Source: CAZMRF01 sp964568735 (lineage in GTDB: Bacteria > Acidobacteriota > Polarisedimenticolia > JACPZX01). From it: 64,000 bases of DNA. Shown here in pieces: positions 51,511 through 62,064 of this stretch (position 1 is the stretch's first letter; every line of letters begins with the position of its first letter). The position numbers and the translations under genes are program-made. The stretch lies in assembly GCA_964568735.1 (NCBI GenBank), contig CAZMRF010000019.1, positions 1 to 64,000 of the forward strand, read 5' to 3'. The notes beneath the pieces are model-generated. The model was not told the DNA's origin and did no database searches. It was given only the letters and a program-made list of their open reading frames with translations.

Positions 51511-51730
51511 TCGGTCGTAGCCGCGCGAGCGGATGTTCCGATTGTCCGGTTCGTCGTGAGCGGATATCACCGGGTGCACAGGCCATGGAAGGGACGTATA
51601 CTCCTGGGCTTAAAGATGTACGGGGCGTGCCCTCGTCATCCGGGAGTGCCTCCTGCCCGCTCCCGATCAACCTGCGGCCGTCATGGTCCGAACGGCCTGC
51701 CTGCCACCGCTGTCATCTGGAGGTTGAAGG

Positions 51731-54700
51731 ATGCCCACGTCGAGGGGTTCGTGTTCCGCGCGTACGGACGATCGGATTCAATCCTCGAGAGGCGCGTGGC
51801 AGAGAGTGCTGCTCCGGATCGCCTGCTTCACGCTGGTGGCGACGCTGGCGGGGGGCGCCGCGGCGTGGGCTCAGTGCACGGACAGCGACGGCGACGGCTA
51901 CCAGCCCCCTCCCCCGGATCCGAACTGCGCGCTCCCCTCGGGCGACTGCAACGACCACGCAGCTTCCATCAATCCCGGAGCCGACGAGCTGTGCGGTGAC
52001 CTCGTCGACAACGATTGCGACGGCCAGACCGACGAAGGGTTCGTCGTCGGAACGGAAACTGGCAAGCCCCCGACCCCCGGCGACCCGAACAGCCGCTACG
52101 ACTGCAACGACGGCCTCGACAACGACGGCGACGGGCACACCGACGTCCAGGATTCCAAGTGTCAGGCGGCCAGGTGCTTCCTGACCGACCCCGCGAGCTG
52201 CTGCGCGGGCGTGAACGTTCCCCCCGGGCAGGGTTGCTCGGGGATGGACCCGGGCGGTTGCTGCGTCACCGCCGCCTTCTTCGAGTGCGACTCGTCCGAT
52301 CGCACGCAGACCTTTTGCGCCGAACCGACCGGCGGCATCCTGATGCAGGAGCCCGAGGGACCGCTGAGCGATCCCTCGTGCAGCGACGCCGAGGACAACG
52401 ACTGCGACGGCCTGATCGACGTAGGCGAAGGCACGTGCCAGGCGCCGGAGAGCTGCAACGGATTCGATGACGACGCCTCCGGGCGCGAGAGCGGCGCCTC
52501 CACGCGCTTCGACTGCAACGACGCGCTCGATAACGACAGCGACGGCCTCACCGACACGGAAGACCCCGGGTGCCTCGCCGGCATCGACGACAACCCGAGC
52601 TTCAACCTGGGTGGGATCCCGCTCGGCGATTCCTGCACCGTGGGGATCGGCATCTGCCAGGCCATGGGCTCGGTCATCTGCGACGGCCCCTCGAGTGTGC
52701 GGTGCAGCATCTCGCCGGGCTCGCCCCAGACCGAGGGCCCCTTCGGCTCCGGCTCGTGCGGCGACGGGCTCGACAACGACTGCGACGGCACCACCGACTT
52801 CCCGGGCGACTCGAGCTGCACGGCACCGGAGTCCTGCGACACCCTCGACAACGACGGCGACGGCCTGACCGACGAGATCTTCACGGACCTCGGGGACGCC
52901 TGCGAGGCGGGCCAGGGAATCTGCATTGCCACGGGCACACGTGTCTGCAGCGGTAGCGGTTCCGGGACCGTCTGCGACGCCGTACCTGGCATCCCCTCGG
53001 CGGAGGGGCCCACCGGCGTCACGTGCGAAGACGGCATCGACAACGACTGCGACGGCAACACGGACGTCTCGGATGCCGACTGCGGGTCGGCCCACCTCTT
53101 CGCCACCTGCGCCATGCAGCCCGTCCGCGGGCAGCCCGGAGCGGACTGCGGCGAGTGGCGGACGCTCCACTACAACATCCAGGGGCTCCAGGATCCCGCC
53201 GGGGCGCAGATCACCGCCGAGCTGCTCGCGCTCGACATGGCGGGGAACATCCTGGCCTCGCTCGAGGTGGCTGACGGAGATCTCGCGCACCTCGCCAGCA
53301 AGGTGGATCCCAACGATTGGAAGTGGGTGCGACGAGGGCCGCCACCCTCTGCTGGGAAGCACGGCAACGGAAACTGCAATGGAAACGGAAACGGGAATGG
53401 CAACGGGAACGGCAATGGCAATTGCAACGGGAATTCCAACGGCAACAACGGCAATCACTACGGCTGGAGCAAGGGGAAGGGCAAGAAGGGGGGCAACAGC
53501 GGCAACGCCGGCCCCAAGGGAGACAACTGGAAGGACCTGGAGATGTTCGCGCCCCTGCCCCTCATGCGCGTGAAGGTCCGAGACGGCCTCAACGAGGCCG
53601 TCGCCTATTGCTCCCACATGCCCTACCTCGACGTCGTGCAGCCCGCGGGCACGGTCGCCACCGGAGCCGGCGACGTCACGAAGGTTCTCGCGGCCATCCC
53701 GCGCGTGGACGCCGCGTCGCTCATGGTCGGCGTCGACGGCGTGGACATTCTGGACGAGCTGGGCGTGGACCCGGCCTCGGAATGCACGCGCGCCATGCCC
53801 TGCTCGGGCAGCATCATGGTCGGCGGCAGCGCCGTCACGATCACCGACCTGATCATCGACTCGATGCCCATCAGCCAGCACAGCTCCAATACGGTCTCCA
53901 TGAACGTCACGGGGCTGGGCTGCGGCTCGCACGCCTTCGTCGTGGAGGGCGACAAGCAGCCGGGCTCCCTCAGGGACGACGTGAGCGAGAACTGCAACGT
54001 GGACGACCTATCCGACAGGGGCGACTCCACGACCTTCGCCATCACGATCGCCAGCCCGCTCCCCCAGAGCGAGAACAACCCGGTTCCGACTCCCGTCATG
54101 GGCGAGGTATGCCACGGGCTGGAGATCGCGGCCGTGAAGGTGAACGGCAAGGAGCTGGATCCCAACGGCCAGACGGTGACGATCCTCGACCCGGGCACGC
54201 CCTTCGAGCGCCAGACGGTCAAGCTGCCCATCAATACGACCCTCGATTCGACCGACCTGCCGCGCGACATCCAGTTCGGCGACGTCCCGCTCGGCACCTT
54301 CGACAAGGGCTCGAACCGGCTCATCGCCGATGCCGAGGACGTCGTGGGAACGCGCGCCTTCGAAACCGTCATCTTCGCGACCGGGAACGTCGAGAACCCG
54401 GGCGTTCCGGCCTCCCTCAACGCGCTCGTCGAGCGGGAGCTGGAGTCCATGTTCGATGAGGACCTCCAGGGCTTCGCGCGGAGCTTCCTCGAGGAGACCT
54501 TCGCGGAGAACGGCACGATGGGCGTGGAGATCCAGAACGCCTTCGTCGTGGGCATCAAGTCGGCCCCGATCCGGGAGATCTTCGAGGCCAAGTGCGCCCG
54601 CGCCGGCCAGCAGTTCGCCGACAAGGTGCGCAGCCGCCTCCTGAGCAAGGCGCCGACCACGAAGAAGGTCAGCGTCCCATGCTCCTGCGATCCGACGATC

Positions 54701-56731
54701 ACCATCCAGACGACGGACGTCCAGGTGAATCCGGCCGACTTCACGTGCCCGATCACCTTCAGCCAGGACAAGTTCAACGTCACGATCAACCTGCCCGACA
54801 TCAAGATCTTCACGAGCGTGTCGGGGCGGTGCAAGACGACCTTCCTGGGCGCCTGCATCGCCAAGACGACGGTGTCGGGCTTCGTCGAGACGCAATTCAA
54901 CAACGTCGTCGTCTCCTTCGACGTCACCGAGGATCAACTCCTCGGCAACCCGAACCCGACGCCGCCTTCCTTCAGCATCGACGATCCTCCGCTGACGCTC
55001 GACGCGACGGCCAGCGTGGACATCTCCTGCATCGGCGGCGACATCTGCGAAGGGCTCGTCACGGTATTTACGTTTGGCACCGTGGACGTCAGCCCCGACA
55101 TCGACGTCTCCAAGGAGGTGGACTTCCAGCGCGACGTGGGAGCCAGCCAGCCCGATCCGATCGATCTGGAAGAGGTGAAGATCGACGAGCCCACGCTCAA
55201 GCAGTTCGACCAGGAGGCCAATAGCAAGCTCGACTCGGTGTCGATCACCGCGGACGGCATCGTCGCGGGGCTGTCGGCCACCTTCAAGACGAGCAAGCTC
55301 GATCCCACCGTCGTGCCGACGCCGGGCTCGGTGGTCACTCCCAACCTGACGCTCCCCACGCCGAACGCACCGGGAACGGGCGACGTCTTCCTCGGCATCT
55401 CCGACGACGTCTTCAACATGCTCTTCGCCAGCATGCGGCTGGCCGGCAAGCTCAACAGCGGCTGCCGTGAGTCGGGCAAGACCGTGGGCGACCTCGTCCC
55501 GCTGAACTGCAGCGCGCTGAACGCGGCCTCCGACGGCGGAACGGCCACCGTGAGGGGGCTCTGCCACGGGATCCGGGGCGACAACTGCGAGACGATCCTG
55601 GGCCCGACGCTGCTCCTGTCGCCGCTCGAGCAGGGGATCTGCCACGGCACGAAGGGCGACAACTGCACCGGGATCGATCGCGGCATCGACGGGATCGTGT
55701 GGCCGTCGAACTGCGAGGCGCTCACCTTCCAGCTCGACCCGAACCAGGACCCCAACGCGGTGACCGACCCCTCCAGGGCCACGGCCATCGTCCAGGGGAT
55801 CTGCCACGGCATCAACGGTGACAACTGCGAGAGCCTCGCCGGGGCCAACCCCGACCTCACGGCCATCGAGCAGGGGGCCTGCCATGGGGCCGCGGGGCAC
55901 GCCTGCCAGACCCTTGCGACGGTCACGGGGCAGGCGCTTCGAGAGATCGGCACCTGCGAGGGAGTCTCCGGGACGACATGCAGCTCCCTGGGGCTCGGTC
56001 AGGCCCTCCAGTGCATTCCGGCCAAGCTGACGACCGACATCCTCGATAACCTGCTCGATTTCGAAGAGCAGCATACGTGCGAGATCACGCCCGCGCGGAA
56101 CATCAACATCGCGGCCGCCGATCCGCTGCTCTTCTGCACGAACACCGACATGCCGCCGCGGCTGCTCATCCAGGACGACAAGGTGGGCACGCCGAACGCC
56201 GTCGAGACGGCCATCCGCCTCAACGACCTGTCGGTGGCGATGCTCGTGGATCGCAACGCGGCCACGATGCCGGGGCTGGATGGCGCGCTCTCGTCGACCC
56301 CCGGATGCTTCGATCCCGGGGCGCCCACGGGAGGGGACTGCCTCCTCTTCGGGGTCTGCCTCGATCTGAACTTCGAGACGCTGATGAGCTTCGACAACCA
56401 GATCTGCGCCTCCGGGAAGCCGGGGCTGAAGACCCAGGTGCTCGATTTGCAGACGACGGTGAGGCAGGAAGGCGTGGTGTGCCATGCCGCAACGGCGACG
56501 GCCGACCCGCTCCTGACCTCCGCCGGGGCCACAAATGATACAATCGACGTGCTCATGCAGAACGTGGACACCTTCACGCCGCCGTCGTGCGCCAACGGGT
56601 TCGACCTGAGCGAGAACCTCCAGTACGGCCCGGCGACCTTCAAGCTGGTCTCCATCGAATCCGACCCGGCGAGCGACCCGGGCAACACGCTCCAGGAGTA
56701 CATCGCGATCACAGGTCTGATCGCGCCGTGA
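51731..56731 (+). CDS. Giant secreted MopE-type repeat protein (2)
   Basis: This 1666-residue exported protein has a signal peptide (ending AAAWAQC). At least eight D-N-D-C-D-G or D-N-D-G/S-D-G motifs lie within the first 430 residues (metal-binding MopE-type units), mostly with paired cysteines. At about residues 540-595 an Asn/Gly-rich insert occurs that the paralogs lack. Around residues 1270-1425 five Cys-His-Gly motifs follow (see findings). The C-terminus is nearly identical to that of the next protein (ITGLIAP). ATG 51731 has GGAGG and AAGG upstream. It is likely surface-exposed and may bind copper or calcium; function unproven. Confidence 0.8.
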   Translation: MPTSRGSCSARTDDRIQSSRGAWQRVLLRIACFTLVATLAGGAAAWAQCTDSDGDGYQPPPPDPNCALPSGDCNDHAASINPGADELCGDLVDNDCDGQTDEGFVVGTETGKPPTPGDPNSRYDCNDGLDNDGDGHTDVQDSKCQAARCFLTDPASCCAGVNVPPGQGCSGMDPGGCCVTAAFFECDSSDRTQTFCAEPTGGILMQEPEGPLSDPSCSDAEDNDCDGLIDVGEGTCQAPESCNGFDDDASGRESGASTRFDCNDALDNDSDGLTDTEDPGCLAGIDDNPSFNLGGIPLGDSCTVGIGICQAMGSVICDGPSSVRCSISPGSPQTEGPFGSGSCGDGLDNDCDGTTDFPGDSSCTAPESCDTLDNDGDGLTDEIFTDLGDACEAGQGICIATGTRVCSGSGSGTVCDAVPGIPSAEGPTGVTCEDGIDNDCDGNTDVSDADCGSAHLFATCAMQPVRGQPGADCGEWRTLHYNIQGLQDPAGAQITAELLALDMAGNILASLEVADGDLAHLASKVDPNDWKWVRRGPPPSAGKHGNGNCNGNGNGNGNGNGNGNCNGNSNGNNGNHYGWSKGKGKKGGNSGNAGPKGDNWKDLEMFAPLPLMRVKVRDGLNEAVAYCSHMPYLDVVQPAGTVATGAGDVTKVLAAIPRVDAASLMVGVDGVDILDELGVDPASECTRAMPCSGSIMVGGSAVTITDLIIDSMPISQHSSNTVSMNVTGLGCGSHAFVVEGDKQPGSLRDDVSENCNVDDLSDRGDSTTFAITIASPLPQSENNPVPTPVMGEVCHGLEIAAVKVNGKELDPNGQTVTILDPGTPFERQTVKLPINTTLDSTDLPRDIQFGDVPLGTFDKGSNRLIADAEDVVGTRAFETVIFATGNVENPGVPASLNALVERELESMFDEDLQGFARSFLEETFAENGTMGVEIQNAFVVGIKSAPIREIFEAKCARAGQQFADKVRSRLLSKAPTTKKVSVPCSCDPTITIQTTDVQVNPADFTCPITFSQDKFNVTINLPDIKIFTSVSGRCKTTFLGACIAKTTVSGFVETQFNNVVVSFDVTEDQLLGNPNPTPPSFSIDDPPLTLDATASVDISCIGGDICEGLVTVFTFGTVDVSPDIDVSKEVDFQRDVGASQPDPIDLEEVKIDEPTLKQFDQEANSKLDSVSITADGIVAGLSATFKTSKLDPTVVPTPGSVVTPNLTLPTPNAPGTGDVFLGISDDVFNMLFASMRLAGKLNSGCRESGKTVGDLVPLNCSALNAASDGGTATVRGLCHGIRGDNCETILGPTLLLSPLEQGICHGTKGDNCTGIDRGIDGIVWPSNCEALTFQLDPNQDPNAVTDPSRATAIVQGICHGINGDNCESLAGANPDLTAIEQGACHGAAGHACQTLATVTGQALREIGTCEGVSGTTCSSLGLGQALQCIPAKLTTDILDNLLDFEEQHTCEITPARNINIAAADPLLFCTNTDMPPRLLIQDDKVGTPNAVETAIRLNDLSVAMLVDRNAATMPGLDGALSSTPGCFDPGAPTGGDCLLFGVCLDLNFETLMSFDNQICASGKPGLKTQVLDLQTTVRQEGVVCHAATATADPLLTSAGATNDTIDVLMQNVDTFTPPSCANGFDLSENLQYGPATFKLVSIESDPASDPGNTLQEYIAITGLIAP
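53365..53510 (+). repeat. Asn-Gly low-complexity coding repeat
   Basis: Imperfect hexanucleotide units such as GGAAACGGGAAT encode alternating Gly-Asn over about 40 residues, interrupted by Cys and followed by Lys/Gly. The positions correspond to a shorter linker in the two paralogs, so this segment expanded only here, probably by slippage. Confidence 0.8.
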
Positions 56732-56982
56732 TTACGAGGTGAGGGACCGGGGAGGGGCCGAGGGCCTCTCCACCGCGCCCGTGATTGCCTGTCAGGGGCT
56801 GATTCGGACAGGCAGATAGCGGCCTGCTCCCTCGGGGAGCGGGCCAGACGCCGCACGGATAGGCGGCGCAACAGGGCTGGATGGCTGGCAGGGACGTAGG
56901 GGCCGGGGTGGCCTCCATCTCTCCGCCGCGATCCCGCCGACATGACAGAGGGGGCCCGGGGGGGCGCCCAGGGGAGGTTGGG

Positions 56983-59900
56983 ATGGCTCGTTCAGTCCGC
57001 TCGGTGGTCCTGCTCGCTTTTTTCGCGGCCGCCTCCCTCCTCCTTGCGCCGTCTTCCGAGGCGCAGACCTACTGCCCCGACCTCGACGGAGACCAGTGGG
57101 GCGTCCGCACCCCTGCGAACTGCGATCCCGGAATGCTCGAGATGTTCGGGGATTGCGACGACACCGATCCGAACGTGAACCCCGGAGCAGATGAGATCTG
57201 CGACGGGATCGACAACGACTGCGACGGCGCGACCGACGAGGGGTTCGACCAGGACGGCGACGGGGTCACCACATGCGCCGACGACTGCGACGACAACAAT
57301 CCCAGGATCGCGCCCGGCCTTCCCGAGCTGTGCGGCGACCTCATCGACAACGACTGTGACGGCATGACGGAGGAGGGCTTCGTCGTGGGGCGCGAGTCGG
57401 GACGCCCGCCCGATCCCGCCGATCCCACCGCGCGCTACGACTGCAACGACGGCCTCGACAACGACATGGACGGGGCTACCGACCTCGCGGACGCTGCCTG
57501 CCAGGCCGCGCAGTGCTTCCTGACCGACCCGGCCAACTGCTGCGCGGGGAAGAACCAGCCCCCGGGCCGGGGCTGCACGGCGCCCGACCCCGGAGGGTGC
57601 TGCCTCACCCTGGCCTTCCGGCAGTGCGATACGCAGAAGCCGGCCGGAACACCCATCTGCGCGGAGCCGACGGGCGGCCGCCTCGTCCAGCAGCCCGAGG
57701 GCCCGGTCGGCGCTGCCTCGTGCTCGGATGCAAAGGACAACGATTGCGACGGTCTCGAGGATCTTGCGGAGTTCGAGTGCCAGGCGCCGGAGGTCTGCAA
57801 CGGACTCGATGACGACGCCACGGGGCGCGAGGGACCGAACTCGGCAGCCTACGACTGCCTCGACACGATTGACAACGACGACGACGGCTTCACCGACATC
57901 GCGGACGCGGGCTGTCTCGCCGGCGTGGATGACGATCCGGGCTTCGTCCTTGGCACCGTGCCGCTGGGCGGCACCTGCATGGCGGGGATCGGAGCCTGCG
58001 AGAGGACCGGCCAGGTCATCTGCGACGTGATGGGCGGCGTGACGTGCAGCCGTTCACCGGGCAACCCCGGCAAGGAAGGGCCGCCAGGAAATGCGAAGTG
58101 CTTCGACGACATCGACAACGACTGCGACGGAGAGACGGACTTCCCCGCCGATGAAGGCTGCCGCGCCAACGAGCTCTGCAACGGCCTCGATGACGACGGC
58201 GACGGAATGACCGACGAGGGCTTCAGCGGGCTCGGAGAGATCTGCTCCGCCGGCCAGGGAGCCTGCCTGACCGAGGGGTCCGTGGTCTGCTCGGCTTCCG
58301 GGAACGGCACGGCCTGCAGCGCGGTGCCGGGACTCGCCTCGCAGGAGGGCCCCACGGGGACGACCTGCGTGGACAAGATCGACAACGATTGTGACGGCCA
58401 TTTCGACACGGATGATGCGGACTGCGGCTCGGCCGGGCTCATGGTGGAGTGCGCCCTTGAGCCGGTTCGAACCTCGCGTCCCAACGAGTGCTCCGACACG
58501 AGCGAGATCCGGATCCGGGTCATGGGCGAGTCGGCGACGGATACGGCCACCGTGACGGCCGAGCTGCTGGCGCTCGACTTCGACGGGAACGTGCTGGCCG
58601 CCCTGCCGGTGCAGGCGGGCGACTGGGCCCAGATGGCGAGCCGCACGAACCCGGCCGCATTCCGCGCGCGCACGCGTGAGCTGGGCGCTCGAAACCAGAG
58701 GCCCGGCGCTCGCCAGCGGGTGCCACGCCCCGACAGGATCCACGAAGTCTTCGCGCCCATCCCCCTGCTGCGCGTCAGCGTCCACGACGGGAGCAACGAG
58801 GCCGTCGCCTACTGCAGCAACGTCCCCTACATGCAGGTCGTCACGCCCGACAACGAGGTCCAGACGGCCGGTGTGTCGGACGTGACCCACGTGCAGGCGG
58901 CGATGCCGCTCATCGGTCAGGACACCCTCGAGGTCCACGTCGACGGCGTCGAGGTCCTCAGGCAGATCATGCCCTACGGCGACTTCTTCTGTCCGAAGGT
59001 GAGGCCCTGCGGAGGCACCGCCCTCGTCGGGAACAGAGAGATACAGATCAGCAACCTGATCATCGAGACGCGCGGCGCGGCGACATTCAGCACGAACACG
59101 CTGACGATGGACGTCTCGGGGCTGGGCTGCGGCGCCCACACCATCGCCGCGATGGGAACGGAGCGCGATGACTCCTTCCCGACCGAGCCGAGCCGGCGCT
59201 GCATCCAGGACGACATGCTCGACACCGGCGAGTGGGGGGTCTTCGAGATCAGCCTCACGAGCCCGGTATCGGGGACGGCCGGCAACCCGGTGCCCACGCC
59301 GGTCACGGGGCAGGTCTGCCATGGGCGGCCCATCGCGGCTCTCAGCGTCAATGGCATGCAGCTCGACCCCAACATCCAGCAGGCCATCACGCTCGATCCG
59401 GGCACGCCCTTCGAGCGGACGACCTACGTCCTGCCCATCGACACCTTCCTGGGGCAGACGGACCTGGCCCGCGATCTGAAGTTCGGCGACGTGGCGCTGG
59501 GCTCTTTCGACGCCGGGTCCAACCGAGTGATCGTGGATGCGCAGGACGATCTCGGGAACCGCGCCTTCGAGACGCGGATCTTCGCGACCGGGAGCGTGGG
59601 CAACCCCGGCACTCCCGCGACCGCGAGCCGTCGGCCCGGTACGCTCTCGGCCACACCCGACGGTGTGGCGGGAACGTCGCTCGGCACCTCCGCGCGCGCG
59701 CCCGACCCCGGGGTGGCCGCGCAGTGGAAGGCGGGCCTCGAAGATTCCATGCGGGGCGAGTACGACGCGGATCTCAAGGCGGCCTTCGACGAGAGCTTCG
59801 GCGTCATCATGCCCGAGGCGGCCACCCCCGGCGTCGAGATCGACAACGCCTTCGTCGTGGGGATCAAGGCCAGCGCCATCCAGAAGGTATTCCAGGCCAA

Positions 59901-62037
59901 GTGCGCCCGGGCCGCGGTCCAGTTCAGGGATCGCGTGCGGAGCCGCATCCTGAGCAAGCCGCCGACGGTGAAGCAGGTCAGCGTCCCCTGCGCATGCGAC
60001 CCGTGGATCACGATCGCGCCCACGAGCGTGAACATCAACGCGGCCGACTTCACGTGCCCGGTGACCTTCTCCAATAATCAGTTCACGGTGAGCATCAACC
60101 TGCCCGACGTCCACATCTTCACGTCCGTTTCGGGCTCCTGCACGGACAGGGACCCGATCTTCGGCGCCTGCATCACGCGCTCGGTCGTGACCGGCTTCGT
60201 GGAGACGCAGCTCAACAACGTCTTCATGCGCTTCAACATCACCGAGAGCCAGCTCATGGGCAACCCCAATCCCCAGGTGCCCTTCTTCGATCCGGGCGGC
60301 GCCCTCAACATCGACGCGAACGCCAGTCTGGACGTGCAGTGCATCGGAGGGGATATCTGCGAGGGGCTGGTGACCATCTTCACCTTCGGCCTCGTGGACA
60401 TCAGCCCCGACATCAACGTCTCCGCCGACGTCAACTTCACGAACGAGATGGGCTCGAGCCAGCCCGACCCCATCGAGCTGGAAGAGGTGAAGATCGACGA
60501 GGCCACGATCATGCAGTTCGATCAGGAGGCCGAAGGGAGGCTCTCCTCGGTGGAGATCACTCCGAACGGGATCGTCGCCGGGCTGAAGGGGCGCTTCAAG
60601 ACGAGCAGGATCGATCCCACCGTCGTGAATGCGCCAGGGACCGTCCTCACCTCGAACACGACGCTTCCCTCGGCGCTGGCCCCGGGGACGGGCGACGTCT
60701 ACCTCGCCATCTCCGACGACGTCTTCAACATGCTCTTCGCGAGCATGCGGATCGCCGGGAAGCTCAACAGCGGCTGCCGCGACTCGGGACGCACCGTGGG
60801 CGACATCCTCCCGCTCGATTGCACCACTCTCATGGCGGCCTCACCCGGAGGCACGGCCTCCGTTCAGGGGCTCTGCCACGGGATCCGTGGCGACGACTGC
60901 GAGATGTTCGCGAGCGGCGACCCCTTCAAGACTCCGCTCCTGCAGGGAATCTGCCACGGCACGCAGGGCGACCTCTGCACGGGCATCCCGCGCGGCCTCT
61001 TCGGAACGGCCTGGCCCTCTGACTGCGAGACGGTCACCTTCTCGGTTCCCGGCGGTGATCCCAACGGGAACACGGGGCCCGATCAGGCCACCGCGATCCT
61101 CCAGGGCGTCTGCCACGGCTCGGCCGGCGATGACTGCGAGATGCTGGCCGGGGCCACTACCGACCTGACGGCCATCGAGCAAGGCGCCTGCCATGCCGCC
61201 CAGGGGACCGCTTGCGCGGGTCTGCCCGGGCCCCTCGCGACCGCAGGGAAGGAGAAGGGAACCTGCGCCGGAGTCTCCGGGAGTCAGTGCACCTTGCTGC
61301 CACTCGGCCAGAAGCTGGCCTGCACCCCCGCGAAGATCATCGCGGACGCCGCCGACGCCATCTTCGACTTCGAGGAGAGGAAGGCCTGCGAGGTGACGCC
61401 CGCCCGCAACATCAATATCGCCGCCGTCGACCCGCTCCTCTTCTGCACGACGACCGATATGCCGCCGCGCCTGCTCATCCAGGACGACGCCTCGACCACA
61501 CAGGTCGTAGAGACCGGGATCCGCCTCAACGACCTCTCGGTGGCGATGCTCGTGGACCGGAACGCGACGACCTCACCCGGCCTCGATGGAGCGTTGTCAG
61601 CGACGCCGGGCTGCTTCGACCCGGGCGCCCCGACGACGGGAGACTGCCTCCTCTTCGGAGTCTGCCTCGACCTGAACTTCGTCACCGACATGCGCTTCGA
61701 CAACCAGATCTGCGCCGTCGGGAAGCCAGGGCTGAAGACGACGGTGAAGAACCTTCAAACGACCGTTCGCCAGGAGGGCGTCGTCTGCGGAGCACCCACG
61801 GCCACCGCCGACAATCTCCTCACGTCGGCCGGCGCCACGAGCAGCACGATCGACATCCTCAAGCAGAACGTGGACATGTTCACGCCCCCGTCGTGCGCGA
61901 ACGGATTCGATCTCAGCGAGAACCTCCAGTTCGGCCCAGCCACCTTCAAGCTGGTAGCCATCGACACCGACCCGTCCAGCGACCCCGGCAACACCTTGCA
62001 GGAGTACATCGCGATCACGGGCCTGATCGCGCCGTAG
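56983..62037 (+). CDS. Giant secreted MopE-type repeat protein (3)
   Basis: This protein of about 1684 residues has a signal peptide (SLLLAPSSEAQ) and nine or so DNDCDG, DNDDDG and DNDGDG-like units up to residue 480. Its middle and C-terminal regions run in step with the previous protein, so the two are tandem duplicates. Examples shared by both are CIGGDICEGLVT, PARNINIAA, FCTxTDMPPRLLIQDD and MPPRLLIQDDxxxT. The linker corresponding to the Asn/Gly insert here is Arg-rich instead. ATG 56983 has GGGGAGG before it; a longer frame to 56881 lacks a signal. Both genes may be transcribed together, 250 bp apart. Confidence 0.8.
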   Translation: MARSVRSVVLLAFFAAASLLLAPSSEAQTYCPDLDGDQWGVRTPANCDPGMLEMFGDCDDTDPNVNPGADEICDGIDNDCDGATDEGFDQDGDGVTTCADDCDDNNPRIAPGLPELCGDLIDNDCDGMTEEGFVVGRESGRPPDPADPTARYDCNDGLDNDMDGATDLADAACQAAQCFLTDPANCCAGKNQPPGRGCTAPDPGGCCLTLAFRQCDTQKPAGTPICAEPTGGRLVQQPEGPVGAASCSDAKDNDCDGLEDLAEFECQAPEVCNGLDDDATGREGPNSAAYDCLDTIDNDDDGFTDIADAGCLAGVDDDPGFVLGTVPLGGTCMAGIGACERTGQVICDVMGGVTCSRSPGNPGKEGPPGNAKCFDDIDNDCDGETDFPADEGCRANELCNGLDDDGDGMTDEGFSGLGEICSAGQGACLTEGSVVCSASGNGTACSAVPGLASQEGPTGTTCVDKIDNDCDGHFDTDDADCGSAGLMVECALEPVRTSRPNECSDTSEIRIRVMGESATDTATVTAELLALDFDGNVLAALPVQAGDWAQMASRTNPAAFRARTRELGARNQRPGARQRVPRPDRIHEVFAPIPLLRVSVHDGSNEAVAYCSNVPYMQVVTPDNEVQTAGVSDVTHVQAAMPLIGQDTLEVHVDGVEVLRQIMPYGDFFCPKVRPCGGTALVGNREIQISNLIIETRGAATFSTNTLTMDVSGLGCGAHTIAAMGTERDDSFPTEPSRRCIQDDMLDTGEWGVFEISLTSPVSGTAGNPVPTPVTGQVCHGRPIAALSVNGMQLDPNIQQAITLDPGTPFERTTYVLPIDTFLGQTDLARDLKFGDVALGSFDAGSNRVIVDAQDDLGNRAFETRIFATGSVGNPGTPATASRRPGTLSATPDGVAGTSLGTSARAPDPGVAAQWKAGLEDSMRGEYDADLKAAFDESFGVIMPEAATPGVEIDNAFVVGIKASAIQKVFQAKCARAAVQFRDRVRSRILSKPPTVKQVSVPCACDPWITIAPTSVNINAADFTCPVTFSNNQFTVSINLPDVHIFTSVSGSCTDRDPIFGACITRSVVTGFVETQLNNVFMRFNITESQLMGNPNPQVPFFDPGGALNIDANASLDVQCIGGDICEGLVTIFTFGLVDISPDINVSADVNFTNEMGSSQPDPIELEEVKIDEATIMQFDQEAEGRLSSVEITPNGIVAGLKGRFKTSRIDPTVVNAPGTVLTSNTTLPSALAPGTGDVYLAISDDVFNMLFASMRIAGKLNSGCRDSGRTVGDILPLDCTTLMAASPGGTASVQGLCHGIRGDDCEMFASGDPFKTPLLQGICHGTQGDLCTGIPRGLFGTAWPSDCETVTFSVPGGDPNGNTGPDQATAILQGVCHGSAGDDCEMLAGATTDLTAIEQGACHAAQGTACAGLPGPLATAGKEKGTCAGVSGSQCTLLPLGQKLACTPAKIIADAADAIFDFEERKACEVTPARNINIAAVDPLLFCTTTDMPPRLLIQDDASTTQVVETGIRLNDLSVAMLVDRNATTSPGLDGALSATPGCFDPGAPTTGDCLLFGVCLDLNFVTDMRFDNQICAVGKPGLKTTVKNLQTTVRQEGVVCGAPTATADNLLTSAGATSSTIDILKQNVDMFTPPSCANGFDLSENLQFGPATFKLVAIDTDPSSDPGNTLQEYIAITGLIAP

Positions 62038-62064
62038 TACCCAAGGGGTTTGGAGGGGGGAGGA

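Larger units (their letters stand above)
50985..51730. other. Intergenic region between the VWFA-related and MopE-type genes
   Basis: About 750 bp separate these divergent genes. I see no complete gene. A gene remnant lies at 51439-51510 and a stable hairpin at 51143-51171, which on the minus strand would be in the leader of the VWFA-related gene. The rest holds no feature I can support. Confidence 0.5.

Noticed and set aside
53365..53510. Possible CRISPR or satellite array
   Set aside because: The repeat units are short, imperfect, contiguous and in frame, and there are no spacers; it is a low-complexity coding tract.
54008..56485. Minus-strand open frame of 825 codons
   Set aside because: It is antisense to MopE-type gene 2 and lacks any motif; same GC-rich artefact.
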